Below, piece after piece: positions 1 to 6,353 of a DNA stretch of 19,728 nt (position 1 is its first letter; the number at the start of each line of letters is the position of its first letter). Made by a program: the position numbers and the translations under genes. The DNA is from Actinomycetota bacterium (lineage in GTDB: Bacteria; Actinomycetota; Thermoleophilia; Solirubrobacterales; Thermoleophilaceae): assembly GCA_005883295.1 (NCBI GenBank), contig VAWV01000117.1, positions 1 to 19,728 of the forward strand, in the 5' to 3' direction. The notes beneath the pieces are model-generated. The model searched no databases. It saw only the letters and a program-made list of their open reading frames with translations, and had not been told where the DNA came from.

Positions 1-159
1 TCGGAACGAGCGGACCGTGTGGTTCGCCGTCACGACGCGCGCCGTGTGGTGCTTCCGGTCGAGCCGCAGCACGGATGCGTGCAACGGCTTGGCGGCTGCG
101 CTGGCCGGCAGCGCGAGCGCGCCGGCGGCGACGAAGAGTGCGATTCCTGAGCGTCTCAA
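1..159 (-). CDS. Secreted protein of unknown function, N-terminal fragment
   Basis: The first 53 residues of a minus-strand gene are present; the rest lies beyond the left edge. Reading from TTG at 159-157 gives a classical Sec signal peptide: basic start (residues 2-3 Arg-Arg), hydrophobic core to about residue 19, and an Ala-rich cleavage region near residues 20-23. The mature N-terminus is Lys/His/Arg-rich. The TTG start is chosen because a perfect GGAGGT ribosome binding site lies 7 nt upstream and no ATG or GTG gives a complete signal peptide. No domain can be recognised in 30 mature residues. It is separated by 134 nt from the same-strand membrane protein upstream, so it could be cotranscribed or separate. 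Confidence 0.72.
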   Translation of the reverse strand, partial: MRRSGIALFVAAGALALPASAAAKPLHASVLRLDRKHHTARVVTANHTVRSFR

Positions 160-166
160 GGCTGGG

Positions 167-172
167 ACCTCC
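167..172 (-). promoter_or_regulatory. Ribosome binding site GGAGGT fixing a TTG start
   Basis: On the minus strand GGAGGT is followed by a 7-nt spacer and TTG (159-157). This near-ideal Shine-Dalgarno match decides the start of the secreted protein at the left edge. Confidence 0.65.
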
Positions 173-270
173 GAGTTGGGACCGGGACCCTTGTCGTCGG
201 CGATGTGGCCGGAACGCTGCAGCGGGCTCGTTTCCGCTGGACGCCTGGACAGCGCGCGCGGTGGACGTTC

Positions 271-290
271 GGCCGAGCAAGGCCTCGGCC
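271..290 (-). terminator. Possible hairpin terminator downstream of the GT-C-like gene
   Basis: GGCCGAG (271-277) pairs perfectly with CTCGGCC (284-290) around a 6-nt loop, 4 nt past the stop of the 294-1994 minus-strand gene. There is no T-tract, so intrinsic termination is uncertain. It could also be part of the leader of the next gene. Confidence 0.35.
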
Positions 291-293
291 CGC

Positions 294-1994
294 TCAGACT
301 CGGGCGGTGCCCCCCACGGGCTCGTGCCGCAGCTGGTCGCGGGGCGGAGTCGCCGCCGCGGCCGCGTCCACTCCGCGGCGCTCGCGTGCGGCGCTCACCA
401 CGCGCATCGATACGAGCGCCAGCGCGCACGCCACGAGCGCGTAGAGGACGATGTGGGTCAGCGGGTCCCGGCCGAGTCCGTTCACGTGCCCGCCGGGGAG
501 GTCCGCAACCAGCGCCTTGGCCGCGGCGCGGTCGATGCCGAGCCGGTTGGGACCGGCCGCGGCGAAGATTGCCCATCCGATCGCGAGGACGGCGCCGGCG
601 ACGAGCGAGCGCCACCCAACGATCAGCCCAGGCGCCGCGCGGACCGCCAGGATCAGCGCCGCGAGCGCGGCAGCGAACGTAGGGATCAGCGCCGCCCACT
701 CGTTGTGGATCTTGAAGATGCTCACCGCGGTCGGCGTGAGGTGCCCCTTCTCTAGCAGCCACGTCCACGTGCGCAGGTCCGTCTCCGCGCCCGGCAGCGG
801 CCGCGTGATCATCGGGATTCCGAGCGCCACGATCGACGCGGCCGCGAGCGCGATCGTCGGCCCCGGCCAACGCCGGTAGGCCAGCGCCAGCGGGAAGCAC
901 ACGAACGGCAGCGTGGCGATTAGGAAGCGCGGCCCGGGAACGGCGCCGCCAAATGGCAGGAAGTAGCCGGAGCTGTAGAGGAGGAAGCCGAACCCGATCG
1001 CGGCGATGAGGAAGGCCTCGGCCCGGTACCCGCGCCGGTACAGGAGCACCGTTCCCGCGATGCCCATGGCCACGACTGGCGAGAGCGTGAGCAGCCCGTG
1101 CGAGGAGAGGAGCAGCTGGACGATGACCCCCGGCCGCGGCATGTTGATGCCGAAGAACCCCGACTGCTGGTTGGGCACATCGGCGTAGCCGACATGGAAG
1201 ACCGAGCCGAAGGCGAGCTGGTTGTAGAGCCCGAGCGGGACCAGCCCGGCCACGAACCCGCCGAGGTAGGCCGCGCCCCGCCTGAGCACGTCTCCCTGCG
1301 CGAGCCCGTAGACCGCGAGCGCGAGCGCGACGAGGGCGAGCGCGTACTCGGTGGTGACGGCGTAGCCGGCGCAGGCGCCCGCGAGCGCATAGCTCCGGAG
1401 CCGGCCGGGCGACGGGCCGTGGCGTGCGCGGAAGAGCAGGGCGAACGCGGCGAACCCGAGGCAGGCCGACAGGACGTGGGCGAAGAGCACCGTGGAGAAG
1501 GGCAGCACGATGGTCCCGAGCCCGAGCGTGACGGCCGCGGGCGTGCCGAAGCCCGGCTCCACCCGGTTTCCCACCCAGCGCACAGTGAGCATCAGCGCGA
1601 CCGCCGGGAGCAGCGCGCCCCAGATGCCCAGCAACCAGATCGTCTCGGAGTTGTTACGACCACCGATGTTGTCCCGCAGCGTGTGTGTGGCTCCCACTGC
1701 CTCCAGCGCCTCGTACATCGGCAGGGTCACGAACGCGAGCCCCGGGGCCCGGGGCGAGTACCAGTGGCCGTGGTAGCGCGCGCGGTCGCCCGTGAGCTTG
1801 TGGTAGCGGTCGATGTGGGCCGTGCCGTCGTCGAGGGCGCGGATCAGGGCGAAGTGCGAGGTCTGGTTCCAGCCGAGCGGCTCGAGCAGCGTGCCCGCAG
1901 CGATCCCGACGCAGGCGATCGCCGCCAGCGCGGTCCAGCGGGAGCGGAGCCGGTGGGAAACCGCACGGCGGCCACGTGCAACGGGCGCGTCCAC
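294..1994 (-). CDS. Polytopic membrane protein, GT-C glycosyltransferase-like
   Basis: 566 residues from GTG, TGA stop. After a basic N-terminus there is a first membrane helix (about residues 20-38), then a long hydrophilic loop (about 40-95) with conserved-looking Asp/His/Arg/Tyr residues and a Y-S-P-R-A-P-G-L-A-F stretch, then ten or more further hydrophobic helices. One transmembrane helix followed by a large charged extracytoplasmic loop leading into a multi-helix bundle is the plan of GT-C transferases, which use polyprenyl-phosphate sugars. The acidic residues of that loop are where GT-C enzymes place their catalytic Asp, but I cannot assign a specific family or sugar. The C-terminal 35 residues are charged and probably cytoplasmic. 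No good ribosome binding site precedes the GTG, so the true start may be slightly internal. Divergent from the PKD gene with only 29 nt between starts. Confidence 0.75.
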   Translation of the reverse strand: MDAPVARGRRAVSHRLRSRWTALAAIACVGIAAGTLLEPLGWNQTSHFALIRALDDGTAHIDRYHKLTGDRARYHGHWYSPRAPGLAFVTLPMYEALEAVGATHTLRDNIGGRNNSETIWLLGIWGALLPAVALMLTVRWVGNRVEPGFGTPAAVTLGLGTIVLPFSTVLFAHVLSACLGFAAFALLFRARHGPSPGRLRSYALAGACAGYAVTTEYALALVALALAVYGLAQGDVLRRGAAYLGGFVAGLVPLGLYNQLAFGSVFHVGYADVPNQQSGFFGINMPRPGVIVQLLLSSHGLLTLSPVVAMGIAGTVLLYRRGYRAEAFLIAAIGFGFLLYSSGYFLPFGGAVPGPRFLIATLPFVCFPLALAYRRWPGPTIALAAASIVALGIPMITRPLPGAETDLRTWTWLLEKGHLTPTAVSIFKIHNEWAALIPTFAAALAALILAVRAAPGLIVGWRSLVAGAVLAIGWAIFAAAGPNRLGIDRAAAKALVADLPGGHVNGLGRDPLTHIVLYALVACALALVSMRVVSAARERRGVDAAAAATPPRDQLRHEPVGGTARV

Positions 1995-2023
1995 GAGGAC
2001 GAGATCATGGCATCGTGCTGTTG

Positions 2024-2815
2024 ATGGCCGGGCGGCTCAAGTTCCTCGCGGCAGCGGCCGCGGTCGCCGCGCTCGGCTGGCCGGCGCACGCCGCCGGCGC
2101 GGTCGACGCCCGCCTCCAGGGCGAGTTCGCGATGAAGGGCAAGATCACGCGCGCGGACAACGTGAAGGAGGAGCACAAGGGCCAGAGCGTTAAGCGGAAG
2201 TGGCGCTTCAAGTCCACCTGCGCGCCCGGCCCCTTCTGCAAGTCGGTGTTCCTGCGCCGCGAGCGTGCGCACCACCGCGTGGACAAGCTCACGCTCACGC
2301 GCACCGGGCCCGGGACCTGGGCGGGCCACGGGCGGTTCTTCTTCTCCCTGCGCTGCGCGGGCCGTGTGTACAAGCACGGCGGCGAGGCCAAGTTCAAGAT
2401 CACGGTGGCGGTCACGAAGGCGACGACGATCCAGACCGAGCCCTTCGCCACGAACATCACAGCGCGCTACTCCAATGCCCACCGCATCAGCCACACGGAG
2501 TGCGGCGGCGACCTCGGCCGCGACGGGGCGAGCTACACCGGGAAGGTGAAGTCGCTGCCGGGCCCGCCGACGGCGAACTTCGACGCGAGCCCGCAGGCCA
2601 ACCAGACGGAGTCCTTCACCGACCGTTCCACGCGCGGAGCGGGCAAGTCCCCGATCAGGACGCGGCACTGGGACTTCGGCGACGGCGGCAGCAGCTCGGA
2701 GCGCAACCCGTCGCACAGGTACGCGGCGCCGGGCCCCTACACGGTCACGCTCACCGTCACCGACCAGAACGGGCTGACCGGCACGGCCAGCAAGCCGATA
2801 ACCGTGGCGCGCTAG
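2024..2815 (+). CDS. Secreted PKD-domain protein
   Basis: 263 residues from ATG 2024. Residues 1-25 form a signal peptide (basic MAGRLK start, Ala-rich core, cleavage after A-H-A-A-G-A). Residues about 30-175 are a Lys/Arg-rich beta-type region with four Cys (T-C-A, F-C-K, R-C-A, E-C-G), likely disulfide-bonded after export; I do not recognise it. Residues about 178-263 are a PKD domain, shown by the hallmark W-D-F-G-D-G, the following H-R-Y and the Y-T-V-T-L-T-V-T-D strand. PKD domains are extracellular beta-sandwiches used in protein or glycan contacts. Starts at GTG 2015 or TTG 2021 in the same frame are possible; none has a clear ribosome binding site. The gene converges on the 132-aa gene and shares the CTAG stop tetranucleotide with it. 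Confidence 0.82.
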   Translation: MAGRLKFLAAAAAVAALGWPAHAAGAVDARLQGEFAMKGKITRADNVKEEHKGQSVKRKWRFKSTCAPGPFCKSVFLRRERAHHRVDKLTLTRTGPGTWAGHGRFFFSLRCAGRVYKHGGEAKFKITVAVTKATTIQTEPFATNITARYSNAHRISHTECGGDLGRDGASYTGKVKSLPGPPTANFDASPQANQTESFTDRSTRGAGKSPIRTRHWDFGDGGSSSERNPSHRYAAPGPYTVTLTVTDQNGLTGTASKPITVAR

Positions 2816-3210
2816 CGCCGCTCGATCGACAGGCTCTTCAGGACGTCGTTCACGACGCCCACGTCCGCCCGGGCCGCGCCAAGCCGCGGCTCGTGGATCA
2901 CCGCGTACAGGCAGAACGGCCGGCCGGACTCCGTGAAGAAGTGCTGGTAGCCGCGCTGGCCGCGGCGCGCGACGAGGAGCTGATTGGGGCGGAACCGCGC
3001 GCGTGGGATCGGCAGCGGGATGGCGTGCGGGGCGAACAGCCCCCGGCCGGGGACCAGCCCCTTCCTGGGCCGGTACTCGGTGATCGTGAGGAAGGCGCCT
3101 CCGGGCGGCATGCGCCCGGTTGCGCCGGTCCCGAATTCCCCGTCGTCGAACGGCAGCGCGAAGCTGGCGGCGTGCAGGTCCACCGAGATCCCATGCGCGG
3201 AGACGATCAC
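2812..3210 (-). CDS. Uncharacterised 132-aa protein, last gene of the mau-like cluster
   Basis: 132 residues from GTG, TAG stop. No signal peptide or membrane helix is evident, so it is probably cytoplasmic. Visible features are an H-A-A-S-F-A-L-P-F-D-D-G stretch near residues 13-24, a G-R-M-P-P-G-G block, and a C-terminal half with F-F-T-E-S-G-R-P-F-C-L-Y and V-N-D-V-L-K-S-L. This looks like one compact alpha/beta domain, but I cannot name a family. A GAGGG ribosome binding site overlaps the TGA stop of the upstream membrane protein and lies 4 nt before this GTG, so the two are translationally coupled. The position makes it part of the MauE/MauD operon; its role there is unknown. Confidence 0.72.
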   Translation of the reverse strand: MIVSAHGISVDLHAASFALPFDDGEFGTGATGRMPPGGAFLTITEYRPRKGLVPGRGLFAPHAIPLPIPRARFRPNQLLVARRGQRGYQHFFTESGRPFCLYAVIHEPRLGAARADVGVVNDVLKSLSIERR

Positions 3211-3217
3211 CGCGCCC

Positions 3218-3805
3218 TCAGGCCCCCAGTCCTGCGATCAGCGCGACGGCCAGTACCGTCTGCGCGGCCAGCGTCCAGGCCCGAATTCGCGGCCGCCAGG
3301 CGTCGATCGTCCGGTGCAGCCGCGGAAGGTCGTCCGGCCGCTGCACCCGAGCGCCGGCCAGAAGGGTCGCTCCGCGGGCGGCGCCGAAGAGCCCCACGAT
3401 CACGGCGCCGGTTCCCGCCCCGCCCGTCAGGAACGCGGCGAGCAGGGTGACATAGACGAGCGAGGTGGTCACGATCGTGCCCACGCCCACGCCGAGCTGC
3501 CCGCCGAAGGCGACGCCGTAGACCCAGCCCCGGTACTCCCGAAGCCAGTCCTCGTTCACCTGGCGCCGCCACGTCGGCAGCCTCCGGCCGAGGTCGAGGG
3601 CGAGCCCCGCTGCTAGCGCGACGGCGAGGGCGCCGATCCGCGCGTGGCTTGCGGGACCGGAGCGCCACACCAGGCGACCCAGCTCGCCGACCAGCGCTCC
3701 CGCTGCCGCGCCGGTCAGCGTCGATCCGGCTAGGAAGAACCCCACCGTCAAGCTCCATCGAGATCCGCGTGCCCGCTCACCGAGCGGGGTGATGCTCGCG
3801 AGCAT
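3218..3805 (-). CDS. Cys-free polytopic membrane protein of the mau-like cluster
   Basis: 195 residues, ATG start. About five to six hydrophobic segments are visible (near residues 18-40, 55-72, 93-125, 128-150, 174-195), separated by Arg-rich loops. A Gly-rich pair of helices (G-V-A-F-G-G-Q-L-G-V-G-V-G-T) is vaguely reminiscent of the second half of CcdA/DsbD-type electron-transfer membrane proteins, but there is no cysteine anywhere, so it cannot relay thiols itself. Family left open. The ribosome binding site GAGG overlaps the TGA of the 26-aa micro-ORF 9 nt upstream, and its own stop feeds the ribosome binding site of the 132-aa gene, so it lies inside a translationally coupled series with the MauD-like thioredoxin. 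A transport or membrane-scaffold role for that system is inferred. Confidence 0.78.
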   Translation of the reverse strand: MLASITPLGERARGSRWSLTVGFFLAGSTLTGAAAGALVGELGRLVWRSGPASHARIGALAVALAAGLALDLGRRLPTWRRQVNEDWLREYRGWVYGVAFGGQLGVGVGTIVTTSLVYVTLLAAFLTGGAGTGAVIVGLFGAARGATLLAGARVQRPDDLPRLHRTIDAWRPRIRAWTLAAQTVLAVALIAGLGA

Positions 3806-3814
3806 CGACTCGCC

Positions 3815-3895
3815 TCACGGGGACCACGCCGAATACACGCCGGCGAACAGCGCGGACACGGATCCGGCCAGCGCCAGCGCCGCCGCCGCGGTCAC
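3815..3895 (-). CDS. 26-residue single-helix micro-protein
   Basis: A very short gene: GTG at 3895-3893, TGA at 3817-3815. The product is almost entirely one hydrophobic Ala/Leu/Val helix (residues 3-20) ending in Y-S-A-W-S-P. Evidence that it is translated: its GTG overlaps the TGA of the MauD-like gene in the classic 4-bp GTGA arrangement, and its own TGA sits in the GAGG ribosome binding site of the next gene, 9 nt away. Without it, an unexplained 86-nt hole would break an otherwise seamless operon. It could be a small membrane partner of the MauD-like thioredoxin or simply a coupling leader peptide. Not recognisable as any named family. Confidence 0.55.
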   Translation of the reverse strand: MTAAAALALAGSVSALFAGVYSAWSP

Positions 3896-4617
3896 GGGTC
3901 GAGCTCTCCGTTCGGGCGCCCGGCCGGATACAGGCTCGGATGCCCGGGCCCGATGCCTGCGGCTCGCAGCACCTCGTCGGCTCGCGCGGCTCTCTGCTCG
4001 CCCGCCGACCCGGCCGGCTCGCGCCCGGCGGCCAGCCTGGCGTCGGCCACGGCGTCGCGAAGCAGCGACGCCAGCTGCGGCCACTGGCTGGCGGATCCCT
4101 CGCCGTGGATCACGCCGTCCTCCACGTACACGAAGTACGGCGCGCCCGGGACGGAGTAGTCGGCCCAGGCCGCGGATGACAGGAGCACGGGAAGCCCCTC
4201 GGGCGCGAGCTCGCGGAGCCGGGAGGGGCTCTCGTGGCTGCCGTCCTTGGTCACCGCGACCACCCGCACGTCGCCCGGCAGCTCGTCGGCGCCATCCGCG
4301 CCGAGGGCCTCCCAGAACTGCGCGCAGCTCGAGCATCCGCTCGTGAGGAAGGCCAGCAGGGTTGGGGGCGCCCCCGGTGCAAGCGAGAGCTTGGCGCCGT
4401 CACCGGCGAGCGTTGCCCCCGCCACGTCCGGCGCGGCCAGCTCGCCCTCGCCCCGCGCGGGGGCATGCCGGCGAAGGCGCAGGGCTTCCTCGTCGCCGAC
4501 CTCGCCGTCCGGCGGGCCGATCCGCCGCAGGATCTCGGCGTGGCTTCGCAGGAGGCCCGCCACGAGGACGGTGAGCACCACGAGCAGCAGCGTCTCGCAG
4601 ACGACCAGCGCGGTCAC
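3892..4617 (-). CDS. MauD-like membrane-anchored thioredoxin-fold protein
   Basis: 241 residues from GTG. Residues 1-24 are one membrane helix, followed by R-S-H-A-E-I-L-R-R-I-G as seen after the anchor in MauD-type proteins. A thioredoxin-like domain spans about residues 60-195 with the redox pair C95-S-S-C98 after a hydrophobic strand, and Pro residues around 157-160 (V-P-G-A-P-Y-F) in the cis-Pro position. The Arg/Ala-rich tail (190-241) is unlike typical thioredoxins. MauD proteins are periplasm-facing and needed for the correct disulfides of the methylamine dehydrogenase light chain. Here it lies 3 nt after a light-chain-like gene with a MauE-like gene before that, which fits the same job: oxidising or isomerising the many Cys of its neighbour. 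A GGAGG ribosome binding site lies inside the end of the preceding gene. Confidence 0.85.
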   Translation of the reverse strand: MTALVVCETLLLVVLTVLVAGLLRSHAEILRRIGPPDGEVGDEEALRLRRHAPARGEGELAAPDVAGATLAGDGAKLSLAPGAPPTLLAFLTSGCSSCAQFWEALGADGADELPGDVRVVAVTKDGSHESPSRLRELAPEGLPVLLSSAAWADYSVPGAPYFVYVEDGVIHGEGSASQWPQLASLLRDAVADARLAAGREPAGSAGEQRAARADEVLRAAGIGPGHPSLYPAGRPNGELDP

Positions 4618-4620
4618 CGG

Positions 4621-5232
4621 CTACGCCCCTCCTCCGTCGCCCAGCTGCTCGGCCTGGTCGAGGCAGCCTGCCTCGTGACCGCAGGTGGCGTCGTCGACCT
4701 TCAGTGAGCTGTTGCAGTTGAAGCCCGGGATACGTGAGGGGTTCTGGCAGACGATCAGCCGGCACGCCACCTCGGTCGTCCCCGAGACCTGCGTGTTGCA
4801 CTGCCCATAGCGGAAGTGGTTGCAATCGACGCGCCGGTTGCTGCAGCTTCCGTTGGCGCACTGGCAGCCGCCGGGGAAGTCCTCACCCGGGATCCGGTTG
4901 CAGTCCACGATGTAGCGGACGCCCTCCCTGTCGCAGAGGCCGTGGCCGCGGTAGGCGGTGCACTTCCACCAGCCGGCGATGTAGGTGTGCGGCGGGCAGG
5001 TGTTGCTCGCGTGGTTGATCTCGCAGCAGAAGGCGGTGTAGCCGTCGGTGCAGAGCCCGCCCGAGCAGTTCCCCGGGCCGATCGCGGCCCACGCCGTCCC
5101 CGGTCGCAGGAGGTAGCGCAGCGGGGCAACGGCGAGCGCCGACGCGGCGAGGGCGGCGCGCGCCAGCACGCCGCGCCGTGAGGTGCGCCGCTCGAGCAGC
5201 CCGGCCGCGCCCTCGGTGATGCGCTCCGTCAT
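4621..5232 (-). CDS. Tat-exported Cys-rich protein, methylamine dehydrogenase light-chain homologue lacking one TTQ Trp
   Basis: 203 residues, ATG start overlapping the MauE-like stop as ATGA. Residues 16-50 form a twin-arginine signal (T-S-R-R-G-V-L followed by an Ala-rich core, ending A-W-A-A). The mature part has 18 Cys. Manual alignment to the Paracoccus light chain as I remember it: C61-T-D63-G matches the C-S-I-D32-G region, N-T-C-P-P matches N-C-P-P, W88-W89-K-C matches the segment carrying TTQ Trp57, and V-D110-C matches the Asp76-Cys77 pair. The I-I-W108-C site is L-I-V161-C here, so the second TTQ tryptophan is absent and a tryptophan tryptophylquinone cannot form as known. No heavy-chain gene is present. 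It is likely a disulfide-rich exported protein of unknown function that keeps the light-chain fold and its maturation helpers. Confidence 0.85.
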   Translation of the reverse strand: MTERITEGAAGLLERRTSRRGVLARAALAASALAVAPLRYLLRPGTAWAAIGPGNCSGGLCTDGYTAFCCEINHASNTCPPHTYIAGWWKCTAYRGHGLCDREGVRYIVDCNRIPGEDFPGGCQCANGSCSNRRVDCNHFRYGQCNTQVSGTTEVACRLIVCQNPSRIPGFNCNSSLKVDDATCGHEAGCLDQAEQLGDGGGA

Positions 5233-5756
5233 CGCTGCGCGCCCCCGGCGTAGGCGCTCCAGGCTTCCGGCAGTGCCGTGTACGCGAGGTAGAGGGCGTA
5301 GACCGCCGCGGCGATACCGCACACGAGCACGGCTCCCGTGAGCGGGGCCTCCGCGACGATGGAGGCGAGCGTCCGTGGCGGTGCGATTGCGGCCCCGAGC
5401 CCGACGGCCGCGCACGCCAGGTCGAGCAGCACGTGGCCCGGGCCCACCGTGCCGCCCGACTCGCCGAAGCACCCGCAATCCGCCGGCCCGTCCGAGGCGG
5501 CCATCAGGCGGATCGTGTACGCGGCGAAAGCGGCGAAGGCGGCGCCGCACGTGGCGGCGACCACCCGTCCGGGCGCGGCGAGCGCGACGCAGCCGAGCCC
5601 GATCTCAGCCACGGCCGCGATGCGGGTTCCGCGAACGCCGAGGGCCGCGCCCGGCGCCGGGTAGGCGTCGTTCCCGCGCGCGGGGGAGCGGAGCTTGAGG
5701 AGGCCGGCCAGCATGAGCAGCCCGGCGACCGTGCCGAAGAGGGGCGCCAGGATCAT
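5229..5756 (-). CDS. MauE/DoxX-type membrane protein with CGCFG motif
   Basis: 175 residues, ATG start. Four to five hydrophobic segments (about 5-22, 45-62, 66-86, 105-126, 140-160). Between the third and fourth is D-C94-G-C96-F-G, the signature of MauE-type proteins, which act with MauD in maturing the methylamine dehydrogenase light chain; the motif suggests a thiol relay across the membrane. It is the first gene of the compact cluster, its TGA overlapping the ATG of the light-chain-like gene (5229-5232). No clear ribosome binding site precedes the ATG. A DoxX-family quinone-linked role is the alternative, but the CGCFG motif and MauD/light-chain neighbours favour MauE. Confidence 0.87.
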   Translation of the reverse strand: MILAPLFGTVAGLLMLAGLLKLRSPARGNDAYPAPGAALGVRGTRIAAVAEIGLGCVALAAPGRVVAATCGAAFAAFAAYTIRLMAASDGPADCGCFGESGGTVGPGHVLLDLACAAVGLGAAIAPPRTLASIVAEAPLTGAVLVCGIAAAVYALYLAYTALPEAWSAYAGGAQR

Positions 5757-5808
5757 CGCCGGAACGCCCGGTTCTGTGGCCCGGGACCCACGCGGGCAGT
5801 ATGCAGGA

Positions 5809-6189
5809 TCAGCTCACCGGGAGGCCCGCCTTGCGCCAGGCCTGAAACCCCCCGATCAGGTCGGTCGCGCGTTCGATCCCGAGCTCCTGGAGCGTGGCCG
5901 CGGCGAGGCTCGACTGGTAGCCCTCGTCGCACATCACGATGACCTGACGTGACGGGTCGGCGATGGCCGGATCCCGCCACTCGGACGCCGGATCCGCGCG
6001 CCACTCCAGCACGTTGCGGGCGACGACGTGTGCGCCGGGCACCACGCCGTCGCGGGCGCGCTGGGACTCGGATCGGATGTCCACGAGCACGGCACCCCGC
6101 GAGATCGCCTCGTACGCCTCCTGCGGGTCGAGGCGCTCCAGCCGGCGCCTCGCATCCGCAAGCAGCTCGTCTACCGATCTGGGGGTCAT
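5809..6189 (-). CDS. Rhodanese-domain protein (single domain sulfurtransferase)
   Basis: 126 residues from ATG 6189. One rhodanese domain fills the protein: an N-terminal L-V-D-I-R strand near residue 35 with the Asp-Ile-Arg motif, and the active-site loop C-D-E-G-Y-Q-S with the persulfide-carrying Cys, followed by S-S-L-A-A-A and the closing G-G-F-Q-A-W-R-K-A-G-L-P. The final block is typical of single-domain thiosulfate sulfurtransferases such as GlpE/PspE types. No signal peptide, so probably cytoplasmic. In-frame ATGs at 6237 and 6273 would add 16 or 28 residues with no domain content; 6189 is chosen on domain boundaries. It lies 52 nt upstream of the MauE-like gene on the same strand, so cotranscription with that redox cluster is possible. 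Confidence 0.88.
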   Translation of the reverse strand: MTPRSVDELLADARRRLERLDPQEAYEAISRGAVLVDIRSESQRARDGVVPGAHVVARNVLEWRADPASEWRDPAIADPSRQVIVMCDEGYQSSLAAATLQELGIERATDLIGGFQAWRKAGLPVS

Positions 6190-6323
6190 GGCTCCCCACG
6201 AGTATCGCCGGAGTGCCCCTGGCTCGTCTCGACGCATGTTCGTCTCGACCCCTGGCAAGTTCGTGATCCGCATGTCGGCGGCCGACCCTGCTTCCCAGGG
6301 CGCGGGGCGTGAAGCCTTCGCGC

Positions 6324-6336
6324 AAGCGAGTCGCTT
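6324..6336. promoter_or_regulatory. Perfect 13-nt inverted repeat upstream of the Ala-rich secreted gene
   Basis: AAGCGA, a single G, then TCGCTT. It lies 5 nt before the AGGAG ribosome binding site of the 6354 gene, in the 164-nt intergenic space shared with the divergent rhodanese. It could be an operator or a small leader hairpin; no regulator is identified. Confidence 0.35.
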
Positions 6337-6341
6337 CAGTC

Positions 6342-6346
6342 AGGAG
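6342..6346 (+). promoter_or_regulatory. AGGAG ribosome binding site fixing TTG start at 6354
   Basis: AGGAG followed by a 7-nt spacer and TTG (6354-6356). This selects the TTG over the in-frame GTG at 6309, which has no comparable site and would put 15 charged residues ahead of the signal peptide. Confidence 0.6.
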
Positions 6347-6353
6347 TCCCACC

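Noticed and set aside
4621..5756. Functional methylamine dehydrogenase
   Set aside because: No heavy chain is present and the second TTQ tryptophan is replaced by Val; only the light-chain fold and maturation genes are supported.
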